Positions 14,169 to 23,887 of a DNA stretch of 33,737 nucleotides are shown piece by piece. Source of the DNA: an uncultured Prevotellaceae bacterium (GTDB taxonomy: Bacteria > Bacteroidota > Bacteroidia > Bacteroidales > Bacteroidaceae); contig CAMZHV010000032.1 in NCBI GenBank assembly GCA_947307015.1, positions 1-33,737 of the forward strand, written 5' to 3'. Every line of letters starts with the position of its first letter. Positions within the stretch are counted from its first letter, which is position 1. A program made the position numbers and the translations under genes. Under the pieces are notes generated by a model. The model ran no database searches. It saw nothing but the letters and a program-made list of their open reading frames with translations, and was not told where the DNA came from.

Positions 14169-15551
14169 ATGATAAGGAAACCTGACCTCACCTTCGCGCA
14201 GCTGTTCAACCTCAGCTTCGGATTCTTCGGCGTGCAGATAGCTTACGCACTGCAGAGCGCCAACATCTCACGTATCTTTCGCACCCTCGGTGCCGACCCT
14301 CACGACCTGAGCTATTTCTGGATTCTTCCACCGCTCATGGGAATCATTGTGCAGCCAATCGTCGGCACATTGAGTGATCGCACCTGGACGCGCTTCGGAC
14401 GACGCATACCTTATTTATTTATAGGAGCCGCAATAGCCGTGGCGGTCATGTGCCTGCTGCCGAATGCAGGTTCGCTTGGCTTGGCGGTGTCGGCGGTCAT
14501 GGTCTTTGGTTTGATCATGCTGATGCTTCTCGACACTTCGTTGAATATGGCTATGCAGCCATTCAAGATGCTGGTGGGAGATATGGTCAACGAGGAGCAG
14601 AAGGCTAAAGGTTATAGCATTCAGTCATTCCTCTGCAACGCGGGATCGGTGATGGGCTTCGTTTTCCCCTTCCTCTTCACATGGATTGGACTGCAGAACG
14701 TTGCACCCGAAGGTGTCGTGCCTGATTCCGTCATCTGGAGTTTCTATGTCGGCGCCGCCATCCTCATCCTTTGTGTCATCTACACGGTGAGCAAAGTTAG
14801 GGAGTGGAACCCGGAAGAATATGCAAAGTATAATGGAGGGGCCCCCCTTTCGTCCCCCGAGGGGGATACGGATGTAAAGTCCTCTAATAGCAAAACTACA
14901 GAAGCCCCCTCGGGGGCCGTAGGGGGGGCCAGCGAATCAGCCAACTGGTTTATCCTGCTCAAAAAGGCTCCTTCGACGTTTTGGAAGGTGGGCCTCGTGC
15001 AGTTCTTCTGCTGGGCAGCGTTCCTCTATATGTGGACTTACGTCGTGGATGCAGTTAGCGAAACGGTTTGGGACACAACGGATCCCGCCACCGAGGGTTA
15101 TCAGACGGCGGCCAACTGGACTGGTATTCTCTATGCCATACAGGCAGTGGGCAGCGTCTGTTGGGCGCTCGTTCTGCCGAAGTTCAAGAATACGAAGGTT
15201 GCATACGCCGTTAGCCTCCTCCTTGGCGGTCTCGGCTTTGCTTTGATTCCCTTCTGCCCAGGTCAGTACCTGCAGATTGTTCCCTTCCTGCTCATCGGTT
15301 GTGGTTGGGCGGCCATGCTGGCCATGCCTTTCACCTTTGTCACCAATGCTTTGCAAGGCTATGGTCACATGGGTGCTTACCTCGGACTGTTCAACTGCAC
15401 CATCTGCGTGCCGCAAATCGTAGCAGCTCTCTGTGGCGGTACCATTCTCTCCCTGATTGGCCACCACCAGTCATCGATGATGATCGTCTCGGGCGTACTC
15501 CTTGCCCTCGGCGCTCTTTGCGTCACCTTCATCAACGATCAGAGTAAATAA
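14169..15551 (+). CDS. MFS sugar transporter, SLC45/maltose type
   Basis: The 460-residue inner-membrane protein has 12 predicted TM segments and features of the SLC45/GPH-like MFS transporters: FNLSFGFFGVQIAYALQSANISRIF at the start, PIVGTLSDRTWTRFGRRIPY after TM2 and ALQGYGHMGAYLGLFN in the C-half. Related proteins are often found in Bacteroidales starch loci and likely import maltose or glucose. It probably forms an operon with the GH77 gene 230 bp downstream. Residues about 222-256, in the central cytoplasmic loop between TM6 and TM7, are a Gly/Ser/Pro-rich insert encoded by an inverted-repeat element (14840-14930). A loop in the cytoplasm is where an insert would be tolerated. Confidence 0.88.
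   Translation: MIRKPDLTFAQLFNLSFGFFGVQIAYALQSANISRIFRTLGADPHDLSYFWILPPLMGIIVQPIVGTLSDRTWTRFGRRIPYLFIGAAIAVAVMCLLPNAGSLGLAVSAVMVFGLIMLMLLDTSLNMAMQPFKMLVGDMVNEEQKAKGYSIQSFLCNAGSVMGFVFPFLFTWIGLQNVAPEGVVPDSVIWSFYVGAAILILCVIYTVSKVREWNPEEYAKYNGGAPLSSPEGDTDVKSSNSKTTEAPSGAVGGASESANWFILLKKAPSTFWKVGLVQFFCWAAFLYMWTYVVDAVSETVWDTTDPATEGYQTAANWTGILYAIQAVGSVCWALVLPKFKNTKVAYAVSLLLGGLGFALIPFCPGQYLQIVPFLLIGCGWAAMLAMPFTFVTNALQGYGHMGAYLGLFNCTICVPQIVAALCGGTILSLIGHHQSSMMIVSGVLLALGALCVTFINDQSK
14840..14930. repeat. MITE-like element inside the MFS gene
   Basis: Two 26-bp arms, 14840-14865 and 14905-14930, are inverted copies of each other with 23 of 26 matches. Each arm contains its own palindrome CCCCCGAGGGGG. 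They enclose 39 bp. The 91-bp element is read through in frame by the transporter gene. No transposase is encoded. Confidence 0.85.
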
Positions 15552-15561
15552 TTCAATTCTG

Positions 15562-15740
15562 GAAGTTAAAGAAGTTAGTCGCTTCGCGACGGAAGTTCTT
15601 GAAAGGTCAAGCGTCGCAGAGCGCCGAGCGAAAGAAGTTAACGACGACACCTATGCAACTTGCAAAAAATCTGCATACAGAACTATTGTCTTTAACTTCT
15701 GTGGCCAAGGCCACTTAACTTCTTTAACTTCTTTAACTTC
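15562..15740. repeat. Intergenic inverted-repeat element before malQ
   Basis: A 16-bp perfect inverted repeat (15562-15577 with 15716-15731, and again with 15725-15740 because the right end is a 9-nt tandem TTAACTTCT) bounds about 179 bp. Inside are small hairpins: GTCGC-TTC-GCGAC and GTGGCC-AA-GGCCAC; CAAGC-AAA-GCTTG lies just outside at about 15746-15758. It fills most of the 230-bp gap between the MFS and GH77 genes. No convincing ORF was found in it. Confidence 0.7.
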
Positions 15741-15781
15741 AGAGACAAGCAAAGCTTGCGAAACTTAAATAAAATAATAAG

Positions 15782-17884
15782 ATGAACATCAAATTTGAAA
15801 TTGAGTACCGTACTTTCTATGGTGAAGATCTCTTCCTGAATGTTTTAGAGCGTGATGGCAGCCAGACCCGCCATCCGATGACCACTCGCGATGGTATCAT
15901 TTGGTCGTGCGACCTGTCTGTCGAACGCGCCATCGAATATTTCTACACCGTCACCTGGCAGGGGCGCGAGAAGCGTTCCGAATGGGTGCTGTGCCCGCAC
16001 AGCTTCGACCCCGCAGAAGTGTCAAATCCCGAACTGCCCTGCTTGCAGCGCGACGCATGGATGGATGCTCCCGAGGACTTCCGTGTTGCAGGCACGCTGA
16101 TACCCGTCTTTTCGTTGCGTTCGCGTCGCAGCTTCGGCGTTGGCGACTTCGGCGACCTGCGACAGATGGTCGACTGGGTGGCCACCACAGGTCAGCGCCT
16201 GCTTCAGATCCTGCCCATCAACGACACTACGAGCAGCTACACATGGGCTGACTCCTATCCCTATTCCTGCATCAGCGTCTTCGCCCTGCATCCGCAGTAT
16301 GTGGAGCTGGGCGCCTTGCCTGCGCTGAAGAACGAGGAAGACCGCCGCCGTTTCGACCAGCAGCGTCAGGAGCTGAACAGCCTACAGCAGATAGACTACG
16401 AACGTGTCAACGCCGCCAAGACTGCCTACCTGCATCTCATCTATGAGCAGGAGGGAAAGAAGACCTTGGCCTCTGCTGCCTTCAAGACGTTCTTCGCCGA
16501 CAACGAACAGTGGCTGGTGCCCTACGCTCAGTACTGCGCGTTGCGCGACATGCACGGCACGGGCGACTTCTCCGCATGGCCCGACCACAATCAGTGGGAC
16601 GAAGCCGACCGCAAGTCGCTGTCCAATCCGCGTGCCAAGGCTTTCAAGGATGTGGCTTACCATTATTTCGTGCAGTTCGTGCTCGCCCAGCAGCTCAGCG
16701 CCGTCCACGCATACGCACGCTCGCGCGGCGTATTACTTAAAGGTGATATCCCCATCGGCGTGGCACGTCATGGCTGCGATGTGTGGCAGGAGCCGCGCTA
16801 CTTCAATCTCAACGGTCAGGCAGGTGCGCCGCCCGACGATTTTGCCGAGGATGGCCAGAACTGGGGCTTCCCGACTTACAACTGGGATGAAATGCTTCGC
16901 GACGGTTGTCAGTGGTGGGAGCGCCGCTTCCGCAATATGGCGCATTATTTTGACGCCTACCGTATCGACCATGTCCTGGGTTTCTTCCGCATCTGGGAGA
17001 TTCCCGTGCCTGTCAAGAGCGGCCTGTTCGGGCAGTTCTCGCCTTCTCTCGCCCTTTCTCGCGATGAAATCATCAATGCCGGCATTAGCGAAGAGACGCT
17101 GAAGAACACCGTGGCCCCCATCATCAAGACCGCTGATGTTTCCACCAACTTCCTCTTCCTGCGCGACCACAAGAATCCGGAGGTCTACCATCCGCGTATC
17201 TCGGCGCAAAAGACACAGGCCTACTCCTGCCTCTCAAACCAAGAGCAGCAGGCCTACAATGCGCTTTATGACAACTACTTCTACCATCGTAACAACCAGT
17301 TCTGGTATGAGGAAGCGATGCAGAAGCTGCCTAAGCTTGTCAAGGCGACACGTATGCTCTGCTGTGCTGAAGACCTTGGGATGGTGCCTGCCTGCGTGCA
17401 GTGGGTCATGGACGAACTTGGCATCCTCAGTCTCGAACTCGAATCGATGCCCAAGGAGGCTTGGGTGCGCTTCGGTCATGTGGAGCGTAACCCGCGTCGT
17501 TCTGTTGCTACCATCTCCAGTCATGACACACCGACGCTGCGTATGTGGTGGGACGAGGATTATGAGCGCACACAGGACTACTACAACAATATCCTTGGCA
17601 TGGACGGCCAAGCACCGCACCCACTTTCGGGCTCCATGGCTCGCCACATCATTCAGCGCCACCTCGACTGCCCGTCCATGGTTTGCGTCATCGCCCTGCA
17701 AGACTGGCTGGCCACTGACGAGCATCTGCGCCTGAAAGATGCCAACGCCGAACGCATCAATATCCCCGCTAATCCCCGTCACTACTGGCGCTACCGTATG
17801 CATCTCAACATTGAGGACCTCAAGAACGACAAACAGTTCACCGAGGGCATACGCGAGATGGTGGTCAAGGGGAATAGGATTTAA
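15782..17884 (+). CDS. malQ: 4-alpha-glucanotransferase, GH77 (amylomaltase)
   Basis: The 700-residue cytoplasmic enzyme moves glucan chains between maltodextrins, releasing glucose. Residues 1-90 look like one CBM20-type starch-binding module (IEYRTFYGEDL, DGIIWSCDLSV, YFYTV). The catalytic part begins near 104 (GTLIPVFSLRS, SFGVGDFGDL) and carries the GH77 residues: nucleophile D396 in YRIDHVLGFFRIWEIP, acid/base E530 in CCAEDLGMVPACV, and D582 in SSHDTPTLR. Bacteroides relatives, as I recall them, are about 890 residues with two N-terminal CBM20s, so this one appears to have lost a module. It lies downstream of the sugar transporter on the same strand and the 35-nt palindromic repeats begin right after its stop. 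Confidence 0.95.
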   Translation: MNIKFEIEYRTFYGEDLFLNVLERDGSQTRHPMTTRDGIIWSCDLSVERAIEYFYTVTWQGREKRSEWVLCPHSFDPAEVSNPELPCLQRDAWMDAPEDFRVAGTLIPVFSLRSRRSFGVGDFGDLRQMVDWVATTGQRLLQILPINDTTSSYTWADSYPYSCISVFALHPQYVELGALPALKNEEDRRRFDQQRQELNSLQQIDYERVNAAKTAYLHLIYEQEGKKTLASAAFKTFFADNEQWLVPYAQYCALRDMHGTGDFSAWPDHNQWDEADRKSLSNPRAKAFKDVAYHYFVQFVLAQQLSAVHAYARSRGVLLKGDIPIGVARHGCDVWQEPRYFNLNGQAGAPPDDFAEDGQNWGFPTYNWDEMLRDGCQWWERRFRNMAHYFDAYRIDHVLGFFRIWEIPVPVKSGLFGQFSPSLALSRDEIINAGISEETLKNTVAPIIKTADVSTNFLFLRDHKNPEVYHPRISAQKTQAYSCLSNQEQQAYNALYDNYFYHRNNQFWYEEAMQKLPKLVKATRMLCCAEDLGMVPACVQWVMDELGILSLELESMPKEAWVRFGHVERNPRRSVATISSHDTPTLRMWWDEDYERTQDYYNNILGMDGQAPHPLSGSMARHIIQRHLDCPSMVCVIALQDWLATDEHLRLKDANAERINIPANPRHYWRYRMHLNIEDLKNDKQFTEGIREMVVKGNRI

Positions 17885-17887
17885 TAA

Positions 17888-17977
17888 TGCCCCATCGGGG
17901 CATGATAAAGATTCCAAGGGATTGCCCCATCGGGGCATGATATAGATTCCAGGGGATTGCCCCATCGGGGCATGATA
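17888..17977. repeat. Three 35-nt repeats with a palindromic core
   Basis: The core TGCCCC-ATC-GGGGCA occurs at 17888-17902, 17923-17937 and 17958-17972, exactly 35 nt apart, with the intervening sequence also conserved (TGATATAGATTCCAGGGGAT with small changes). Because the whole unit repeats there are no unique spacers, so this is not a CRISPR. It abuts the REP palindromes of the transposase unit and may belong to that repeat system, or act as a terminator-like structure after malQ. Confidence 0.8.
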
Positions 17978-17984
17978 TAGATAG

Positions 17985-18042
17985 CCAGCCATTTCAATGG
18001 CTGGTTCCCAATGCCAAAGAAAATGCGTGCCTTTAGGTACGC
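17985..18042 (-). repeat. Left REP pair of the transposase unit
   Basis: The outer hairpin has a 9-bp perfect stem (CCAGCCATT / AATGGCTGG, 2-nt centre). The inner hairpin has an 8-bp stem (GCGTGCCT / AGGTACGC, one G-U) with a 2-nt centre. The orientation is opposite to the right copy. Confidence 0.85.
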
Positions 18043-18068
18043 GACACGACAACACTAAGGTAATAACA

Positions 18069-18533
18069 ATGGCGAACACCTACACCCAAATATATATGCA
18101 TATCATCTTCGCTGTAAGTCACCGCGAAGCCATGATTGCAGATGAATGGAGAGGTGATTTGCACCGCTATCTGGCTGCTGCTTGTCAACATCGCAACCAC
18201 TTTGTTCATGCCATAAACGGAACAGCGGATCATGTTCATTTATTGATTGGTATGCATCCAGCAGAATCTGTGGCCTCTTTGGTTAAAGAACTGAAGGGAC
18301 AATCTAGCCGTTGGATTAATCAAACGTTTTGTCGTGGTAATTTTCATTGGCAAAGTGGTTATGGTGCCTTTTCGTATAGTCGTTCCATGATACCCGCTGT
18401 CAAGCGGTATGTGGATAATCAACCTGAGCATCATAAGAAAGTGTCATTTTCAGAGGAATTGGAAGATATATTCCGAAAGGCAGGAATTGATGCAAAACCA
18501 GAATATATGATGTATGGATTTGACAATCAATAG
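18069..18533 (+). CDS. REP-associated tyrosine transposase (RAYT, IS200-like Y1)
   Basis: The start at 18069 (MANTYTQIYMHIIFAV) was chosen over the upstream ATG at 17997, which lies inside the REP palindrome. The 154-residue protein is a Y1 HUH nuclease: HUH motif H55-V-H57 in TADHVHLLIGM, WQSGYGAFSYS at 94-104, and the catalytic Tyr most likely Y114 in VKRYVDNQPEHH. It would nick and rejoin single-stranded DNA at the REP hairpins that flank it. RAYTs are usually single-copy and domesticated, acting on dispersed REP sequences rather than moving themselves; a further REP copy lies at 31443-31531. All expected motifs look intact, so it is probably functional. Confidence 0.92.
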   Translation: MANTYTQIYMHIIFAVSHREAMIADEWRGDLHRYLAAACQHRNHFVHAINGTADHVHLLIGMHPAESVASLVKELKGQSSRWINQTFCRGNFHWQSGYGAFSYSRSMIPAVKRYVDNQPEHHKKVSFSEELEDIFRKAGIDAKPEYMMYGFDNQ

Positions 18534-18538
18534 ATGTC

Positions 18539-20989
<2,451 letters not shown>

Positions 20990-21003
20990 ATACCCTTATC
21001 TTC

Positions 21004-21053
21004 TATAAACGCATGAGCCGGCGCGTCTATTCGTGTCGGCTCATGCGTTTATA
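21004..21053. terminator. Long hairpin between convergent susB and folA
   Basis: Positions 21004-21020 pair perfectly with 21037-21053 (17 bp, 16-nt loop). It lies 14 nt after the susB stop and 27 nt before the folA stop, as expected for a bidirectional terminator. Neither side has a strong U-tract. Confidence 0.7.
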
Positions 21054-21080
21054 TATTTCGGCTTGTATGTCTATATGTAT

Positions 21081-21575
21081 TTACACGTTTCGCTCGAAGT
21101 CGACGAAACGGTAGGGATAAGCATGGCGTTCATCTGCGTCGTGGGGCTCGTCAGCAGCGATGCGCCAGTCATCGGCCAGGATCTCTGGGAAGAAAGCATC
21201 GGCATGGACAGGTGTGTCATCGACGAGCGTCAGGCAGAGGCGGTCGGCAAGGGGCATGGCTTCGCGATAGACAGAGGCGCCGCCGATGATGTAAACCTCC
21301 TCGTCGGCACCGCAAGACGCCAACGCCTGCTCCAGCGAAGCGAAGAGCTCAATGTTGGGAGCCGTGAAATGCGTATTGCGCGAAAGTACCACGTTACGGC
21401 GGTCGGGTAGGGCGCCTTTGGGCAGCGACTCAAAGGTCTTGCGCCCCATGACAATGGTGTGACCCGTTGTCAGCGCCTTGAAACGTTTCAAGTCGTTGGG
21501 CAGCCAGTACAGCAGTTTGTTCTCATATCCGATGGCTCCATTCTTCGCCACCGCTGCAATCAAGGATAATGTCAT
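21081..21575 (-). CDS. folA: Dihydrofolate reductase
   Basis: The 164-residue enzyme reduces dihydrofolate to tetrahydrofolate with NADPH. Family marks are LIAAVAKNGAIGYENKLLYWLPNDLKRF with the catalytic acid D28 (matching E. coli D27), IVMGRKTFESLP, NVVLSR, and IIGGASVYREAMPLADRLCLT. It starts 21 nt after the thyA stop on the same strand, so thyA and folA form the usual operon in which DHFR recycles the dihydrofolate made by ThyA. The annotated ATG fits the family start. Confidence 0.97.
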   Translation of the reverse strand: MTLSLIAAVAKNGAIGYENKLLYWLPNDLKRFKALTTGHTIVMGRKTFESLPKGALPDRRNVVLSRNTHFTAPNIELFASLEQALASCGADEEVYIIGGASVYREAMPLADRLCLTLVDDTPVHADAFFPEILADDWRIAADEPHDADERHAYPYRFVDFERNV

Positions 21576-21596
21576 TTTTCGTTTCGTCGATTTTAA

Positions 21597-22391
21597 TCAC
21601 ACAGCCACGTCTGCCTTGATGTGCGGCCACGGATCGTAGCCCTCGAGCTGAAAGTCTTCATAGTGGAAGCTGAAGAGGTCCTTCACATCGGGATTCAGCG
21701 TCATGCGTGGCAGGGGACGCGGCGTGCGGGTCAACTGCAAATGCGCCTGGTCGAGATGGTTGAGGTAGAGGTGTGTATCGCCCGTAGTGTGAATGAAGTC
21801 ACCTGCTTCGAGGCTAGTGACTTGTGCCATCATCTGCAACAACAGGGCGTATGAGGCAATGTTAAAGGGAACGCCGAGGAAGGTGTCAGCCGAGCGCTGG
21901 TAGAGCTGTAGGCTGAGACGCCCGTCTGCTACATAAAACTGGAAGAGGCAGTGGCAGGGTGGCAGGGCCATGCGGTCGATCTCGGCGACGTTCCACGCTG
22001 AGACAATCATGCGGCGCGAGTCGGGGTGGTGCTTGATGAGGTCAACGACTTGAGCGATCTGATCTATCGTACCGCCGTCATAATCGGGCCACGAACGCCA
22101 TTGGTGACCATAGACAGGTCCGAGGTCGCCGTTCTCGTCAGCCCATTCATCCCAGATGCTTACGCCGTTGTCGTGGAGGTACTTGATATTCGTGTCCCCT
22201 TGCAGGAACCACAGCAGCTCGTGGATGATGCTGCGCAGGTGCAGCTTCTTCGTCGTCAGCAGCGGGAAGCCGTCAGCCATACGGAAGCGCATCTGATGTC
22301 CGAAGATGCTCTTGGTGCCCGTGCCCGTGCGGTCGGTCTTTACGGCACCCTCATCTAAGATGGTCTGAAGGAGGTTGAGATATTGTTTCAT
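21597..22391 (-). CDS. thyA: Thymidylate synthase
   Basis: The start at 22391 ([15 protein letters not shown]) gives 264 residues, the E. coli length. The longer in-frame ATG at 22478 is rejected because the -7 promoter box (22414-22422) falls within that extension. The enzyme methylates dUMP to dTMP. Seen are [14 protein letters not shown], the nucleophile C146 in [32 protein letters not shown], and [15 protein letters not shown]. It heads the thyA-folA operon. Confidence 0.97.
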   Translation of the reverse strand: MKQYLNLLQTILDEGAVKTDRTGTGTKSIFGHQMRFRMADGFPLLTTKKLHLRSIIHELLWFLQGDTNIKYLHDNGVSIWDEWADENGDLGPVYGHQWRSWPDYDGGTIDQIAQVVDLIKHHPDSRRMIVSAWNVAEIDRMALPPCHCLFQFYVADGRLSLQLYQRSADTFLGVPFNIASYALLLQMMAQVTSLEAGDFIHTTGDTHLYLNHLDQAHLQLTRTPRPLPRMTLNPDVKDLFSFHYEDFQLEGYDPWPHIKADVAV

Positions 22392-22413
22392 ACTGTTTCC
22401 TTTGTTTTCGGGT

Positions 22414-22422
22414 GCAAAGGTA
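22414..22422 (-). promoter_or_regulatory. -7 box for thyA-folA
   Basis: The minus strand reads TACCTTTGC, 22 nt before the thyA ATG, implying a leader of roughly 15 nt. It fixes the thyA start. No clear -33 element is seen. Confidence 0.65.
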
Positions 22423-22478
22423 GAAAAAAAGTGATGAATGAAAGAATGAAAAGTAAAAAATGAATATCCGAGAGGCAA

Positions 22479-22514
22479 AAACTTTAAACTTTAAACCTTA
22501 AAACTTTAAACTTT
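22479..22514 (+). repeat. Intergenic heptamer repeat AAACTTT
   Basis: Five units of AAACTTT (one reads AAACCTT, and one extra A interrupts) lie between the thyA promoter and the -7 box of the RsmF-like gene. This shows that heptamer-period repeats also occupy intergenic space in this genome. Confidence 0.75.
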
Positions 22515-22518
22515 TCCT

Positions 22519-22527
22519 TACCTTTGC
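22519..22527 (+). promoter_or_regulatory. -7 box almost touching the RsmF-like start
   Basis: TACCTTTGC is followed after only 3 nt by the ATG at 22531. With transcription starting a few nt after the box, the mRNA would be leaderless. The same geometry occurs at mutY (30343-30351). Confidence 0.65.
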
Positions 22528-22530
22528 GCC

Positions 22531-23808
22531 ATGAAACTGCCAAAAGACTTCGAGTCGTACTTCCGTGAGCGTTGGGATGCCGAGGCTGTTGACGCGCTCA
22601 TCAGCGGTTTGCAGGGCGAACCGTCGGTGAGCATTCGTCTCAACACGGCGCGCCTGCCGATAGATGCTGAGCCCGAAGGTGCCGACGGCCGCGTGCCTTG
22701 GTGTCCCGAAGGCATCTACCTCAAGTCGCGCCCTGCTTTCACTGCCGACCCGCTACTCCATGCTGGTGCTTACTATGTTCAGGAAGCCAGTTCCATGTTC
22801 CTCGCCCACGTCCTGCGTTCCCTCGTCCCTCGTACATCGTCACTTACCGCCGTGCTTGACCTCTGCGCAGCGCCCGGCGGCAAAAGCACGCTGATGCGAA
22901 ACCTCTTGCCCGACGACTGCCTGTTAGTAAGCAATGAACCCGTGCGGGCACGTGTACAGGTGCTGGCAGAGAACATGGCCAAATGGGGGCATCCGAATGT
23001 TAAGGTGACGCAAGCTTATGCTGCAGACATCGCTGAGACTGTGGGGCGTGGAGGGCGCAAGAAAGGCAATGGTTCTGAACCCTTCGACCTCATCCTTGCC
23101 GATGTGCCTTGCTCTGGTGAAGGGATGATGCGTAAGGAGGAAGAAGCTGTCCGACAGTGGTCGCCGGAATTCGTGACGAAGTGTGCTGCCCTGCAACGCA
23201 GCATTGTGGCAGACATCTGGCCTGCCCTCCGTCCCGGTGGCTTCCTCATCTACAGCACTTGCACTTTCAACCCCGAAGAGGATGAGGACAATGTGGAATG
23301 GATTGCACGCAAGCTCGGCGCCGACATTGAGACTATTCCCGTCGAGTCCGCATGGAACATCTGCGGCGATCTAAGAACACAATCCACTTCCTCATTCGAC
23401 ACTCGTCATTCCTCATTCGTCATTCCGCCCCCTTCAGGGGGTTACAGGGGCTCGTCCCCTTCAGGGGGTCACAGGGGCTTACCCTTCTGCCATTTCCTCC
23501 CTGGCAAAGTTCGCGGAGAAGGTTTCTTCTGTGCTGTTCTTCGCAAGCATGACGACGAAACAGGCGCCAAGGCAGGTGGCTCCTCAAAGAAGACAACCCC
23601 TTTAGCGACCCTTCCCACCGACCTCCTTGATGACGCCGATGCGCCACGTGTCGACCTCACTCTTCCCGATGCTATCCGTTACCTCCAACGCGAGGCACTC
23701 GTCCTGCCCGTTGGTACGCCCTTGGGCATCATACAAGTGTGCTATCAGGGTCAACGCCTCGGCTTGGCTAAGAATCGGGGCACGCGTGCCAACAACCTCT
23801 ATCCCTAG
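22531..23808 (+). CDS. RsmF-like rRNA (cytosine-C5) methyltransferase, NOL1/NOP2/sun family
   Basis: The 425-residue SAM-dependent enzyme would make m5C in rRNA (RsmF/YebU group). It shows the N-terminal substrate region (SIRLNTARLP), YYVQEASSMF, SAM motif I LDLCAAPGGKST (109-120), motif IV DVPCSGEGMMRK with C194, and motif VI YSTCTFNPEEDE with catalytic C244. The C-terminal part has FCHFLPGKVRGEGFFCAVLR, then the RsmF-type C-terminal region. Residues about 283-317 are a low-complexity insert (Ser/Gly/Pro/Arg rich) between AWNI and FCHFLPGK, encoded by a heptamer repeat and a 27-nt duplication. Both catalytic cysteines and the frame are intact. The mRNA may be leaderless. Confidence 0.88.
   Translation: MKLPKDFESYFRERWDAEAVDALISGLQGEPSVSIRLNTARLPIDAEPEGADGRVPWCPEGIYLKSRPAFTADPLLHAGAYYVQEASSMFLAHVLRSLVPRTSSLTAVLDLCAAPGGKSTLMRNLLPDDCLLVSNEPVRARVQVLAENMAKWGHPNVKVTQAYAADIAETVGRGGRKKGNGSEPFDLILADVPCSGEGMMRKEEEAVRQWSPEFVTKCAALQRSIVADIWPALRPGGFLIYSTCTFNPEEDEDNVEWIARKLGADIETIPVESAWNICGDLRTQSTSSFDTRHSSFVIPPPSGGYRGSSPSGGHRGLPFCHFLPGKVRGEGFFCAVLRKHDDETGAKAGGSSKKTTPLATLPTDLLDDADAPRVDLTLPDAIRYLQREALVLPVGTPLGIIQVCYQGQRLGLAKNRGTRANNLYP
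23389..23482 (+). repeat. Composite repeat insert inside RsmF-like gene
   Basis: Five heptamers (TCCTCAT, TCGACAC, TCGTCAT, TCCTCAT, TCGTCAT) occupy 23389-23423. They are followed by a 27-nt unit duplicated in tandem (23429-23455 and 23456-23482, about 23 of 27 matches), each containing CCCCTTCAGGGGG. The 27-nt period equals nine codons. The whole stretch is translated in frame. Confidence 0.85.
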
Positions 23809-23887
23809 GCATGGCGAATCCGCACATCCCATCTCATCCACCACCACCTCTTCTCCTTGTCTGACTGAAAATAGCAATGATTGAACA

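Noticed and set aside
17888..17977. CRISPR array
   Set aside because: The palindromic core is spaced regularly at 35 nt, but the sequence between cores is also conserved, there are only three units, and no cas genes are seen.
17997..18068. N-terminal extension of the RAYT gene
   Set aside because: The extra residues are coded by the left REP hairpins; the family start MANTYTQIY is at 18069.
22392..22478. N-terminal extension of thyA
   Set aside because: It contains the -7 promoter box, and the family length is met by the ATG at 22391.
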